NCBI RefSeq assembly: GCF_006094395.1
Contig: NZ_CP035291.1
Span: 1-64,000 of the forward strand
DNA from: Staphylococcus haemolyticus
GTDB taxonomy: Bacteria > Bacillota > Bacilli > Staphylococcales > Staphylococcaceae
Length of the DNA stretch: 64,000 nucleotides
Reading direction: 5' to 3'
Made by a program: the position numbers and the translations under genes. Below the pieces are notes generated by a model. It had not been told where the DNA came from. It made no database searches and saw only the letters and a list, made by a program, of their open reading frames with translations. Below, piece after piece: positions 43,930 to 53,400 of the stretch. How positions within the stretch are numbered: position 1 is the first letter of the stretch; each line of letters opens with the position of its first letter.

Positions 43930-45287
43930 ATGACTTCATTCCTTTCAGGAGTTATTAAATGTGATTGTTCAACGATATTGAGTGGAGTATTTTTAAAGTA
44001 GATTCCTTGTAATTGTTTAGTTTGAGTTATTGTAATTTCATCAATCAAAGGTGCTATGTCCTGTAAAGTTATTTTATTTTTTATGACATATTTTAATTTG
44101 TCATCGATTTGGTAGGTTGAATAAGTAGGATAATTCTCTTCACTTTTACAACTAGCAGATAAACGTTTGAACGTTTTTACATCAATACGATTTTGAGCTA
44201 GCTTTTCAATCAATTGTGCTTGTGTTAGATGGGTTTCTTTATGCTTTATTTGTTGGTGTTTTAGAGCTTTTAGTACTGTCTTATTTAATTTGTCATGAAA
44301 TGATTGATTGTCACAATACGCTTTACAAGTGCTGAGGATCTCTGTTTCAATCATTTGTGCATTGATACCTTTAAATGGACACGTATGATAAGCTTCATTC
44401 ATATTCTTAGGACAAACGTAGTAACGTAGAGAGTAATTTTCTTTTTTTATCGTTAAGTTTGTTAATGTTGATTGACAGTAAGGACATTTGATTCGTCGCT
44501 TTAACTTATTTCTAGAATTGGATCGATTGTGTTGTTTATGAATACGACGCTCTTGTGCTTCTTCAAACGTATCAATATCAATAATAGGTGGAACGATATC
44601 ATTAAATGTTCCATATTTATTAATGACACGACCACAATAATTAGGGTTCAAGAGAATATTTCTAACTTGATAGGGCTTACGTGGAATAAGCTTAGGGTTG
44701 TTATCTAAATGTTGGGAAATTTTTTTGTAGCCTAGCCCTTGTAAGTACCAGCAATAGACCACTTTGACTGTATACGCTTCTTCTTCATGTACAACAAAAT
44801 GACCTTGTTTGTAACGATAACCAAACGGAGCATGAGTTGTGATTAGCTTACCTTGTTTGGCTTTTTCTCTTATCCCATTTCGTGTCTGTTCACTGATATT
44901 ATTAGACTCCATTTCAGCTAGACTCATAAGTATGTTTAGGCGAAAGCGATCAAATTCTTTAGATAAGTCAAAATAGCCATCATTCACGCTGATGATTGTG
45001 ACTTGATGCTTTTTACAAATTTCAAAGAATTGTATAGCGTTTTTCAAATTACGATGAAGTCGATTCAGACGATAACAACATAATACTTTACATTTTCCAG
45101 ATGTAATCATTTCTACCATTTTTTGATAGCCCGAACGTTTTGTATGTCGACCTGTTTTTTTATCATCATAAAACGTCACATGAGACCATCCATATTGTTT
45201 AGCAGTATCCATAATAAGTGATTTCTGTGTCGCTAAGCTTTGTTGTTTTAATGTACTTTGACGTACGTAAGCAATGGCTTCTTCCAT
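43926..45287 (-). CDS. ccrA: Cassette chromosome recombinase CcrA
   Basis: A large serine recombinase of 453 residues, partner of CcrB. The N-terminal catalytic domain begins MEEAIAYVRQST, with the catalytic serine in VRQS, and contains CYRLNRLHRNLKNA. A zinc ribbon is visible as CPYCQSTL and YYVCP. I start at ATG 45287, with GGAGGTG about 8 bases upstream; an in-frame start at 45302 includes that ribosome-binding site. It is translationally coupled to ccrB. Confidence 0.95.
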   Translation of the reverse strand: MEEAIAYVRQSTLKQQSLATQKSLIMDTAKQYGWSHVTFYDDKKTGRHTKRSGYQKMVEMITSGKCKVLCCYRLNRLHRNLKNAIQFFEICKKHQVTIISVNDGYFDLSKEFDRFRLNILMSLAEMESNNISEQTRNGIREKAKQGKLITTHAPFGYRYKQGHFVVHEEEAYTVKVVYCWYLQGLGYKKISQHLDNNPKLIPRKPYQVRNILLNPNYCGRVINKYGTFNDIVPPIIDIDTFEEAQERRIHKQHNRSNSRNKLKRRIKCPYCQSTLTNLTIKKENYSLRYYVCPKNMNEAYHTCPFKGINAQMIETEILSTCKAYCDNQSFHDKLNKTVLKALKHQQIKHKETHLTQAQLIEKLAQNRIDVKTFKRLSASCKSEENYPTYSTYQIDDKLKYVIKNKITLQDIAPLIDEITITQTKQLQGIYFKNTPLNIVEQSHLITPERNEVI

Positions 45288-45340
45288 GTTATACACCTCC
45301 ATAGAGATAATATATGTTTATGAATGAATTAGAATGAAAG

Positions 45341-45367
45341 GTCCAACGTGTTAAAAGCACGTTGGAC
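45341..45367. repeat. Inverted repeat upstream of ccrA
   Basis: GTCCAACGTG TTAAAAG CACGTTGGAC is a perfect 10-bp dyad between the 20-residue peptide frame and ccrA. It could be an operator, a recombination-related site or an attenuator. On the - strand it is followed only by CTTTC, so a strong terminator is unlikely. Confidence 0.75.
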
Positions 45368-45375
45368 CGCAATGA

Positions 45376-45438
45376 TTAATTATCGTTTTGTAACTCTTCA
45401 ACAACTAAATCAGCTAGTAATTCAATCAATTCATCCAT
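45376..45438 (-). CDS. 20-residue acidic SCC peptide
   Basis: A 20-residue frame MDELIELLADLVVEELQNDN with AGGAGTG 8 bases upstream, lying between cch and ccrA on the same strand. It is strongly amphipathic and acidic, with leucine/valine on one face. Good ribosome-binding site and placement suggest translation. It could be a small regulatory or helicase-associated peptide; function unknown. Confidence 0.5.
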   Translation of the reverse strand: MDELIELLADLVVEELQNDN

Positions 45439-45473
45439 TTTATTCACTCCTGCACGATTTTATCTTTAAGTTA

Positions 45474-47243
45474 TTAAAAATCAATTAAATCATCATTCTG
45501 TTTTTTCCATGATTCAAGCATCTTTTTGTTATCCAAGTTAATTTTAGCTTTAATAGGTTCAGCATCTTTAGTTAGACCAAAAATAGACGCATATTCTGAA
45601 TCTAACTTTAAATGGTAAAAGACAAGTGACTGTTTCTTGCCATAGTCATCTTTTACTGTTCTTTTTGTCGTGATTCGATCACGGTCAGATTCGATAAATC
45701 CTTTATCTCTTAGTGCATTCACGACATTGTTGACATCTTGGAAGTGCTGTTCTTTCAGCATATCTTTAAATACAGTCGCAATGATTTTGACCTCGATATA
45801 ATCATCTTTTAAGGCAATTAGTCCATAATTCTCAATCATATTCTTTAACGCTGTGTCATCAGAAAATTTACCACGGTTTTGTGCTACAAATTGCGTAATG
45901 ACTTCGATTGCTTTATCTGCCAGTGATCGTTCAGAGACTGTATGAGCATGATAATCAATAAAGTAATCTCTTATTTTAGCGATATCAATATCTGTAGCTA
46001 AAACACGACCTAATATTTTCGCAGATGTTGTAATGACTGCATAACGTTTAAACATACGAATACCTGTATTGTTTGCTTCACTCTTCAATTTAGCTTTAAA
46101 CCAATGATGTTCATCTTTAAAACATTGAATAACTTCCTCTTCACGATTTATAAGGTATTGAGCTACTAACGGTAAAACATGACCATAGTTTAGTGCCACA
46201 GCTTTTTTAATATTGTCAGCATTGGTCGCATTTGTAGTAAATTGCTCATTAATTTCAATGGTTCTTACACGTAACCCATCGTTTTGAGCCGAATCAGTAA
46301 AAATACTGTATTCTGACGTTGAAATGACAGATGTGCCCCAATTCTTAGGCGTTTTAACTTCTCCATGAACGTTTGAACGTTGACGACCTTGACCTTCAGT
46401 GATGGAATACAATAACCCTGTTGTATCTTTAAAAGTTGCTGATGAGAGCTCGTCAAATACTATAGGTATGCCATAATTGTTACTTAAGTAACCTTCAAGG
46501 GCGTTACGTGTGCCATTCCAACTTCGAAAAAGTGTTTGATTACCTTTGGTTGGATTTCCAGCGACAGATACCGCTAAAGCTGCCGCTGTTGATTTACCGG
46601 TTGATGACTGGCCTGTAAAACTAAAGGTGATACCAGCAAATTCAACATCTTGTTTATACTTCAGAAATGCTGTCACTAAGGCAGAAATTCCAAATACGAC
46701 CGCTAACTCTAGAAGAAGATGACCTTTGACTTCGTTCATATACATATTTAACCAATCTTTAAATGTCCCTTTAGGCTCTAATAGATAAGCACTATCGACA
46801 ATAGGATCTAAAGATGCTAACTGATCATATTGTTTAGATGTGTAAACGGTATCTACCATTACAATGTAACCGTGGGGTGTTTCTATGATGCCCGAGCCAT
46901 CATATAAATCAGAAGTAGGCAGTTCATCGCGCATTAACTGTAGTGCATAGCTCAAATCTTTTATATAACTTTCATTGATACTGTGACCATATTTAATCAA
47001 GGAAGGTAACTTGCGAGTTGTTAAAATATCAGATTCAAATGTATGTTCTTTATCCTTACCGTTAGAAATAATTATCTTTTCTGTATTTTCTGAGGCATGC
47101 CAAAATTTAGCTTCAACAACGATACAACTAGATATAGGCACTACTTTTTCCTTATCTCCATCTTTTTTAGGTGGAAAAGTTATACGCCACGCCTTTGAAT
47201 CTAATTGGTATGGACCTGCTTCAAAAATGATGTAATGACTCAT
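45474..47243 (-). CDS. cch: SCC self-loading helicase Cch (DUF927, MCM-like)
   Basis: 589 residues. The N-terminal DUF927-containing part is followed by an ATPase core with Walker A FTGQSSTGKSTAA near residue 210 and Walker B IPIVFDELSS near 262. The C-terminal winged-helix-like region is rich in charged residues. Cch proteins of ccrAB-type elements are reported as MCM-like hexameric helicases, implying that SCC may replicate after excision. The start overlaps the DUF1413 gene stop by one base (TAATG), so the two are coupled. Confidence 0.9.
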   Translation of the reverse strand: MSHYIIFEAGPYQLDSKAWRITFPPKKDGDKEKVVPISSCIVVEAKFWHASENTEKIIISNGKDKEHTFESDILTTRKLPSLIKYGHSINESYIKDLSYALQLMRDELPTSDLYDGSGIIETPHGYIVMVDTVYTSKQYDQLASLDPIVDSAYLLEPKGTFKDWLNMYMNEVKGHLLLELAVVFGISALVTAFLKYKQDVEFAGITFSFTGQSSTGKSTAAALAVSVAGNPTKGNQTLFRSWNGTRNALEGYLSNNYGIPIVFDELSSATFKDTTGLLYSITEGQGRQRSNVHGEVKTPKNWGTSVISTSEYSIFTDSAQNDGLRVRTIEINEQFTTNATNADNIKKAVALNYGHVLPLVAQYLINREEEVIQCFKDEHHWFKAKLKSEANNTGIRMFKRYAVITTSAKILGRVLATDIDIAKIRDYFIDYHAHTVSERSLADKAIEVITQFVAQNRGKFSDDTALKNMIENYGLIALKDDYIEVKIIATVFKDMLKEQHFQDVNNVVNALRDKGFIESDRDRITTKRTVKDDYGKKQSLVFYHLKLDSEYASIFGLTKDAEPIKAKINLDNKKMLESWKKQNDDLIDF

Positions 47244-47539
47244 TAGCGAACACCTCCTTTCGAAGGGTTGCTATCATTGAGTGGATTAGGTCCGACTTTC
47301 ATATATACTAAATGACCGTTGGTATTTTTACCGATAATAATAAATGGAACACGTGGCGCATGTTTTACAAAATATGCGAACCAACGCCCAACATTTTGTT
47401 GTACTGCTTTAGAACACGGCACATTTGCACGACGGTTCAAGTCATGGAAAGTAAATGTTTGTCCTTCCGGTAAATTAATTGAAATACCTAAAATTCTATT
47501 TTTTAATTTTTTAAAATCATCTTCTTGCTTGTAAGACAT
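47243..47539 (-). CDS. DUF1413 family protein (probable SCC ssDNA-binding protein)
   Basis: 98 residues, start MSYKQEDDFKKLKNRILGIS, with FTFHDLNRRANVPCSK and a strand-turn VPFIIIGKNTNGHLVYMKVG. Proteins of this family next to cch (for example LP1413) have been described as unusual single-stranded-DNA-binding proteins. The direct coupling to the Cch helicase gene supports a role in SCC replication. The family match is by eye. Confidence 0.75.
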   Translation of the reverse strand: MSYKQEDDFKKLKNRILGISINLPEGQTFTFHDLNRRANVPCSKAVQQNVGRWFAYFVKHAPRVPFIIIGKNTNGHLVYMKVGPNPLNDSNPSKGGVR

Positions 47540-47697
47540 TTGAATTCCTCCTACTAATTAATAAAAATAGGAAAATCAAAGGTGCGCACAATTAATTTTC
47601 TTACACTTATTCTAGCCAACAAGTCATCATTTTAAAGCTTGTAAAAATATGTTAGAAATTCCGTACTAAACTGAGAAGGTTTTTGTTGACAAAAATA

Positions 47698-47721
47698 AAA
47701 GCGCTGATTTTACAGCGCTTT
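47698..47721 (-). terminator. Terminator of the 47,731-48,766 gene
   Basis: AAAGCGCTG and CAGCGCTTT arms around a short loop, followed on the - strand by TATTTTTGTC. It sits 10 bases past the stop of the extended frame at 47731. Confidence 0.85.
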
Positions 47722-47821
47722 AAATAGAAGTTAATTTGAAGTTATATAAAAGTAGTCAGAAGGAGGATTATTATTATCGTTATAATGGTTTAGTGCTTTA
47801 TTGATTTCATTTACTAACTTA

Positions 47822-48766
47822 TCATGATGCTCTTTTGTTATTTTTTTTTGGATATTTGAGTTCTTTTTCTTCTAAGTCTTCTAGGGGCACCAATTCACTA
47901 TTTAAGATTAATGCTAAGAGCATATTTTTAGGTACTGAAGCTTTAGTGTCTCGATGAGTAATATATTTTGCTAGTGGAAAATGAATGGCAGTTTTATCAT
48001 TTTGAATAAGGTAGCTAGTTTGATTTGTTTCGATACTTTCAGCAAGTTTTGCATTTATCTCCATATCTAATACCTCTAACTCATCTAAGTAATATTCTAA
48101 TAGTGAAATACGATCGATGTTAGTTATACCAGTGGTTGTAAGAATCTCTATAATTTTAGATTTAATACCAATTTCGATGTTCGAATCAATTAAGAAATAA
48201 AGGTAATATACTGTCATTGCATGAGCATAATCTTGCTGGTCGGTAATTTCATTCTTAATGAAACTATATAGGTTTTCATTAATTTTATTAGTAACATTCA
48301 TGTCTTTTTTGTTCAATCCATTTTTAAAGAAGTGTAGGTAATCTGAATTATTATACAATATATCATATAATACATATAAGCTTTTGCTTTTAAAAATATA
48401 AGATTTTCCTGTTTTAAAGTTTTCGCTATTAATGCCTAGAGCATTGCAAAATTTCTTGAAATTGGCTGAAAAATTATTCTTTTCTTGAATAAACATATCA
48501 TTGTCATTCAACTTTCCACCGCATTTTCTCAGTAATTCAATATTCTTTTCTATTGTATTATCATCGTCTGAATCCATTTTTAGAAGGCTATATCTTGCTA
48601 TATCGCTTATATTGATAGAATATTCTTTAGGAGAACGTTCCGTATTTTTAGTATTTTCATAGTTTCTTGAATGGCTATACACTGCGCTTACATCTACTTT
48701 ATCGATATCTAGTAATATTTCAAATAGTTCATCCTGCCATTTATCATTTTGATTTTTATCATTCAT
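47822..48766 (-). CDS. Unknown SCC cargo protein, probably frameshifted at its 3' end
   Basis: 314 residues as read, start MNDKNQNDKWQDELFEILLD, all-helical in appearance and rich in Asn, Asp and Lys, with no membrane span or catalytic motif I know. ATG 48766 is chosen because GAGGTG lies about 8 bases upstream. At 47841-47849 an A9 tract (- strand) immediately precedes an early stop. With one A fewer the frame would continue about 37 residues, through HHDKLVNEINKALNHYN, to a stop at 47731 just before the terminator. The divergent neighbour at 48877 is also unknown; a defence or stress role is only a guess. Confidence 0.6.
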   Translation of the reverse strand: MNDKNQNDKWQDELFEILLDIDKVDVSAVYSHSRNYENTKNTERSPKEYSINISDIARYSLLKMDSDDDNTIEKNIELLRKCGGKLNDNDMFIQEKNNFSANFKKFCNALGINSENFKTGKSYIFKSKSLYVLYDILYNNSDYLHFFKNGLNKKDMNVTNKINENLYSFIKNEITDQQDYAHAMTVYYLYFLIDSNIEIGIKSKIIEILTTTGITNIDRISLLEYYLDELEVLDMEINAKLAESIETNQTSYLIQNDKTAIHFPLAKYITHRDTKASVPKNMLLALILNSELVPLEDLEEKELKYPKKNNKRAS

Positions 48767-48876
48767 TTTTATCACACCTCATTAAAATAATACATAAATT
48801 ATAATATATTTATTAATAATATTAGTCATAATGTCTAATTAATTTAAATGCTTTAATTTAGGAAAGAATTAGTTAA

Positions 48877-49671
48877 ATGAAAAACTTTCTCATTTTAATG
48901 ATTTTATTCGTATGCGCACTGATATTTGCTATGATCGTTATACCTAATCTTGTGAACTATATATCAGTATTATCATTAATTGTATCTATTATTACTTTCA
49001 GAATGAATATGTACTATAACAGTAAAGCTGAAGAACATAAGAAAATCGCTAACTCACCATTATTTTTATTTGATATAACAGATTATGCTTTCGAATTAGA
49101 TAAAGATTTTATTAAGGATAGTGTTCGAATAGATATATTTAACTTTAAAGAAAAATGCCCATTAATATTAAATAAAGAGGCTAAATCATTGTATATAGGT
49201 AAGAATAAAAATTACTTTGCATTAAAAAATGTTGGGGAAGTGGCAAAAAATGTAGTCATCAATTCAGAAGTCGTATGGGATAAGGAAGAATTTAAAAATC
49301 ATAATGAAAGATTAGCTTTTGAAGATTATACAAGAGAGTTAACGTATGATGATAATTTTTGTTATATTGCTTCAAACAATGATACATATGGATTTTCACA
49401 TAAAAAATTTGACTTTAATACACATATAACTCAAGCAAAAATAAAAGGAGTTTCAAAGGATAATAATCTTTTAGTAAGTATACCTAAAGAGTTCAGTTAT
49501 ACAGTTAATTTTTATATTTTTGGATATATAAAAATTCCACCAAAATTATTTGTAACAATACTAGGGGAAGATTTAGAAGGAAATCAATTTAAAGATGAAA
49601 TTGAAATTAAAGTCCAAAGGTATAAATTCAGTTATGTTCCGGTTCAAGCAGAGGTTACTTTATACGCTTAA
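48877..49671 (+). CDS. Unknown membrane protein, last SCC cargo gene
   Basis: 264 residues with two closely spaced hydrophobic segments (about 4-21 and 25-42), then a soluble domain of about 215 residues containing alternating strands (VINSEVVWD, YTVNFYIFGYI, FVTILGEDLEG). GGAAAG is the likely ribosome-binding site. It is divergent from the 314-residue gene and shares its short upstream region, so the two may be one module. No family recognised. Confidence 0.6.
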   Translation: MKNFLILMILFVCALIFAMIVIPNLVNYISVLSLIVSIITFRMNMYYNSKAEEHKKIANSPLFLFDITDYAFELDKDFIKDSVRIDIFNFKEKCPLILNKEAKSLYIGKNKNYFALKNVGEVAKNVVINSEVVWDKEEFKNHNERLAFEDYTRELTYDDNFCYIASNNDTYGFSHKKFDFNTHITQAKIKGVSKDNNLLVSIPKEFSYTVNFYIFGYIKIPPKLFVTILGEDLEGNQFKDEIEIKVQRYKFSYVPVQAEVTLYA

Positions 49672-49697
49672 TATATAATAAAATAATATCTTAATTG

Positions 49698-49725
49698 AAA
49701 ACCTCATCATTGGCTGATACGCAGA
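49698..49725. other. rlmH-distal SCC boundary inverted repeat
   Basis: AAAACCTCATCATTGGCTGA at 49698 onward matches the inverted repeat at 36737-36763 except at a few positions and ends GCAGA. The expected core after it (GAAGCATATCATAA) is missing; the sequence continues directly into a truncated permease gene. Confidence 0.8.
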
Positions 49726-50217
49726 ATAGTAATAGGTAGTATTCTAGGTGCATTATTAGCAACTGTATTTAATAGTCATTTTGTTAATGTAATTTATATA
49801 ATCATTGCTGTGTTAGCTCTTATTCTAATGTTTATTAAAATCACACCATCTACTAGTCATATTAAGTTTAATCGCGTACTTTTAATTACAATAGGTAGTA
49901 TCCTCGGTTTGGTATCCGGTATTGTAGGAGCTGGTGGAGCATTTATTATTATTTCAGTACTACTTGTTATATTTAAATTACCAATGAATATGGTTGTTAC
50001 AAATAGTATTGTAATTGCATTCATTTCTTCTATTGGAGCATTTATTATTAAATTATTGCAGGGTTATATTCCTATCAATAGTGCAATACCGTTAATTTTA
50101 GGTAGTATACTATTTACTCCTCTAGGTATGAAAATAGGGCAAAAAATACCTGATTATATTCAAAAAGTGATTGTAAGTGTTTTAATCGTCTTTGCAATTA
50201 TTAAGTTGATATTTTAA
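49726..50217 (+). pseudogene. 5'-truncated TSUP (TauE/SafE) permease
   Basis: The open frame enters directly from the SCC boundary (GSILGALLATVF from 49735) and ends at 50217, giving about 160 residues. The TSUP pattern GLVSGIVGAGGAFIIISVLL and a second GSILFTPLGMKIGQK half are present. Intact TSUP permeases are about 250-270 residues, so the N-terminal third is missing. A GTG at 49810 could start a shorter product. SCC integration or deletion most simply explains the loss. Confidence 0.8.
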
Positions 50218-50361
50218 AAACGTGGGAGTGGGGCAACATTTATTTTGAATTTGTAGTCTCGCTCCCTAAATCAATTTATACGGTATTTAATTCAAAGGTT
50301 ATTTATTAGAATCTAATCAATTTTACAAAATTTTAACAAAAAAACTTTTTCTAAATTGATA

Positions 50362-50367
50362 TATAAT
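50362..50367 (+). promoter_or_regulatory. Putative -10 of the giant adhesin gene
   Basis: TATAAT 65 bases before the ATG. No clear -35 could be assigned; the leader between is about 55 nt. Confidence 0.5.
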
Positions 50368-50431
50368 AGCGGGTATGGTAATTTCAAAATAGATACTCGT
50401 ATCTAACTAATTTTTAGGGGAGGTTAATTGT

Positions 50432-53400
50432 ATGAATAAAAATTCGAAGAAGAAGCTCGATTTTCTTCCAAACAAGCTTAATAAGTACTCAATTAGACGT
50501 TTCACTGTAGGGACAGCTTCGATTTTAGTAGGAGCTACTTTAATTTTCGGTGTTGCAAATGATCAAGCAGAAGCCGCTGAGAATAACACAACTCAAAAGC
50601 AAGATGATAGTTCAGATGCAAGTAAAGTAAAAGGTAATGTTCAAACTATTGAACAATCTTCTGCAAATTCAAATGAATCTGATATTCCTGAACAAGTTGA
50701 TGTAACTAAAGATACAACTGAACAAGCATCAACAGAAGAAAAAGCAAATACAACTGAACAAGCATCAACAGAAGAAAAAGCAGATACAACTGAACAAGCA
50801 TCAACAGAAGAAAAAGCAAATACAACTGAACAAGCATCAACAGAAGAAAAAGCAGATACAACTGAACAAGCATCGACAGAAGAAAAAGCAGATACAACTG
50901 AACAAGCATCAACAGAAGAAAAAGCAAATACAACTGAACAAGCATCAACAGAAGAAAAAGCAAATACAACTGAACAAGCATCAACAGAAGAAAAAGCAGA
51001 TACAACTGAACAAGCATCAACAGAAGAAAAAGCAGATACAACTGAACAAGCATCAACAGAAGAAAAAGCAGATACAACTGAACAAGCAGCAACAGAAGAA
51101 GCGCCAAAAGCTGAAGAAACAGAAAAAACAGCAACAGAAGAAGCACCAAAAACTGAAGAAACAGACAAAGTAGAAACAGAAGAAGCGCCAAAAGCTGAAG
51201 AAACAAGCAAAGCAGCAACAGAAAAAGCACCAAAAGCTGAAGAAACAAACAAAGTAGAAACAGAAGAAGCGCCAGCAGCTGAAGAAACAAACAAAGCAGC
51301 AACAGAAGAAACACCAGCAGTTGAAGACACAAATGCTAAGAGCAATTCAAATGCTCAACCATCAGAAACTGAGAGAACTCAAGTTGTAGATACAGTTGCT
51401 AAAGATTTATATAAAAAATCTGAAGTTACAGAAGCAGAAAAAGCTGAAATTGAAAAAGTATTACCAAAAGATATTTCAAACTTATCTAATGAAGAAATTA
51501 AAAAAATAGCTTTAAGTGAAGTACTTAAAGAAACAGCTAACAAAGAAAACGCACAACCAAGAGCAACATTCCGTTCAGTAAGCAGCAATGCTAGAACAAC
51601 AAATGTTAACTATTCAGCAACAGCATTAAGAGCAGCTGCACAAGACACAGTTACTAAAAAAGGAACTGGTAACTTTACTGCGCATGGAGATATAATCCAT
51701 AAAACTTATAAAGAAGAATTCCCTAATGAAGGCACGCTAACTGCATTCAATACAAACTTCAATCCTAATACAGGAACTAAAGGCGCATTAGAATATAATG
51801 ATAAAATAGATTTTAATAAAGACTTTACAATTACTGTTCCAGTAGCAAACAACAACCAAGGTAATACAACAGGAGCAGATGGCTGGGGCTTCATGTTTAC
51901 TCAAGGGAATGGCCAAGACTTCTTAAACCAAGGTGGTATTTTAAGAGACAAAGGTATGGCAAATGCATCTGGTTTTAAAATTGATACGGCATATAATAAT
52001 GTTAATGGTAAAGTCGATAAACTCGATGCAGATAAAACAAACAATCTAAGTCAAATTGGCGCAGCAAAAGTTGGTTACGGTACATTTGTTAAAAATGGTG
52101 CAGATGGTGTGACTAACCAAGTTGGTCAAAATGCCCTAAATACAAAAGATAAACCTGTAAATAAAATAATTTATGCAGATAATACAACTAATCATCTTGA
52201 TGGTCAATTCCATGGCCAAAGATTAAATGATGTAGTATTAAATTATGATGCAGCAACAAGTACAATAACTGCTACATATGCAGGAAAAACATGGAAAGCT
52301 ACTACAGATGATTTAGGAATTGATAAATCACAAAAATATAATTTCTTAATTACTTCAAGTCATATGCAAAATAGATATTCTGATGGAATTATGAGAACAA
52401 ATCTTGAAGGTGTAACAATTACAACGCCTCAAGCTGATTTAATTGATGATGTGGAAGTAACGAAACAACCAATTCCTCATAAAACTATTCGTGAGTTTGA
52501 TCCAACTCTAGAACCAGGCTCACCTGATGTTATTGTACAAAAAGGTGAAGATGGAGAGAAAACAACAACTACACCAACTAAAGTTGACCCTGATACAGGA
52601 GATGTAGTTGAACGTGGTGAACCAACAACAGAAGTTACAAAAAATCCAGTTGACGAGATTGTACACTTTGCACCTGAAGAAGTACCACAAGGTCATAAAG
52701 ATGAGTTCGATCCAAACTTACCAATTGACGGTACAGAAGAAGTACCAGGTAAACCAGGCATCAAGAATCCTGAAACAGGTGAAGTAGTAACACCTCCGGT
52801 TGACGATGTCACAAAACATGGTCCAAAAGCAGGCGAACCAGAGGTTACTAAAGAAGAAATACCATTCGAGAAAAAACGTGAGTTCAATCCAGACTTAAAA
52901 CCAGGTGAAGAGAAAGTAACGCAAGAAGGACAAACTGGAGAGAAAACAACAACAACGCCAACAACAATTAATCCATTAACGGGAGAAAAAGTAGGCGAAG
53001 GTGAACCAACAACAGAAGTAACAAAAGAACCAGTAGATGAAATCACACAATTCGGTGGAGAAGAAGTACCACAAGGTCATAAAGATGAGTTCGATCCAAA
53101 CTTACCAATTGACGGTACAGAAGAAGTACCAGGTAAACCAGGCATCAAGAATCCTGAAACAGGTGAAGTAGTAACACCTCCGGTTGACGATGTCACAAAA
53201 CATGGTCCAAAAGCAGGCGAACCAGAGGTTACTAAAGAAGAAATTCCATATGAAACTAAACGCGTATTAGATCCAACAATGGAACCAGGTAGTCCTGATA
53301 AAGTAGCTCAAAAAGGTGAAAATGGTGAAAAAACAACAACAACACCAACTACAATTAATCCATTAACGGGAGAAAAAGTAGGCGAAGGCGAACCAACAAC

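Larger units (their letters stand above)
36782..49725. mobile_element. SCC element with ccrA-ccrB, no mec
   Basis: About 12.9 kb bounded by TGCGGTTTTT at 36782 and the imperfect inverted repeat at 49698-49725. It contains ccrA, ccrB, cch, a DUF1413 gene, SAUGI, DUF960, DUF1643, an hsdS with hsdR/hsdM remnants, a three-gene anchored-protein cassette and two unknown genes. No mecA/mecC, transposase or antibiotic resistance gene was seen. Confidence 0.88.

Noticed and set aside
36782..49725. Expectation of mecA or another resistance gene in the SCC element
   Set aside because: Every sizeable frame in the element was read and none encodes PBP2a, MecR/MecI, beta-lactamase or another recognisable resistance protein.
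50717..51085. CRISPR-like array from 36-bp regular repeats
   Set aside because: The repeats are contiguous without spacers and encode an in-frame peptide repeat; no cas genes are present.
50641..51345. Overlapping antisense open frames opposite the A-repeats
   Set aside because: Again caused by repeat composition lacking stops in the opposite frames; no ribosome-binding site or plausible product.
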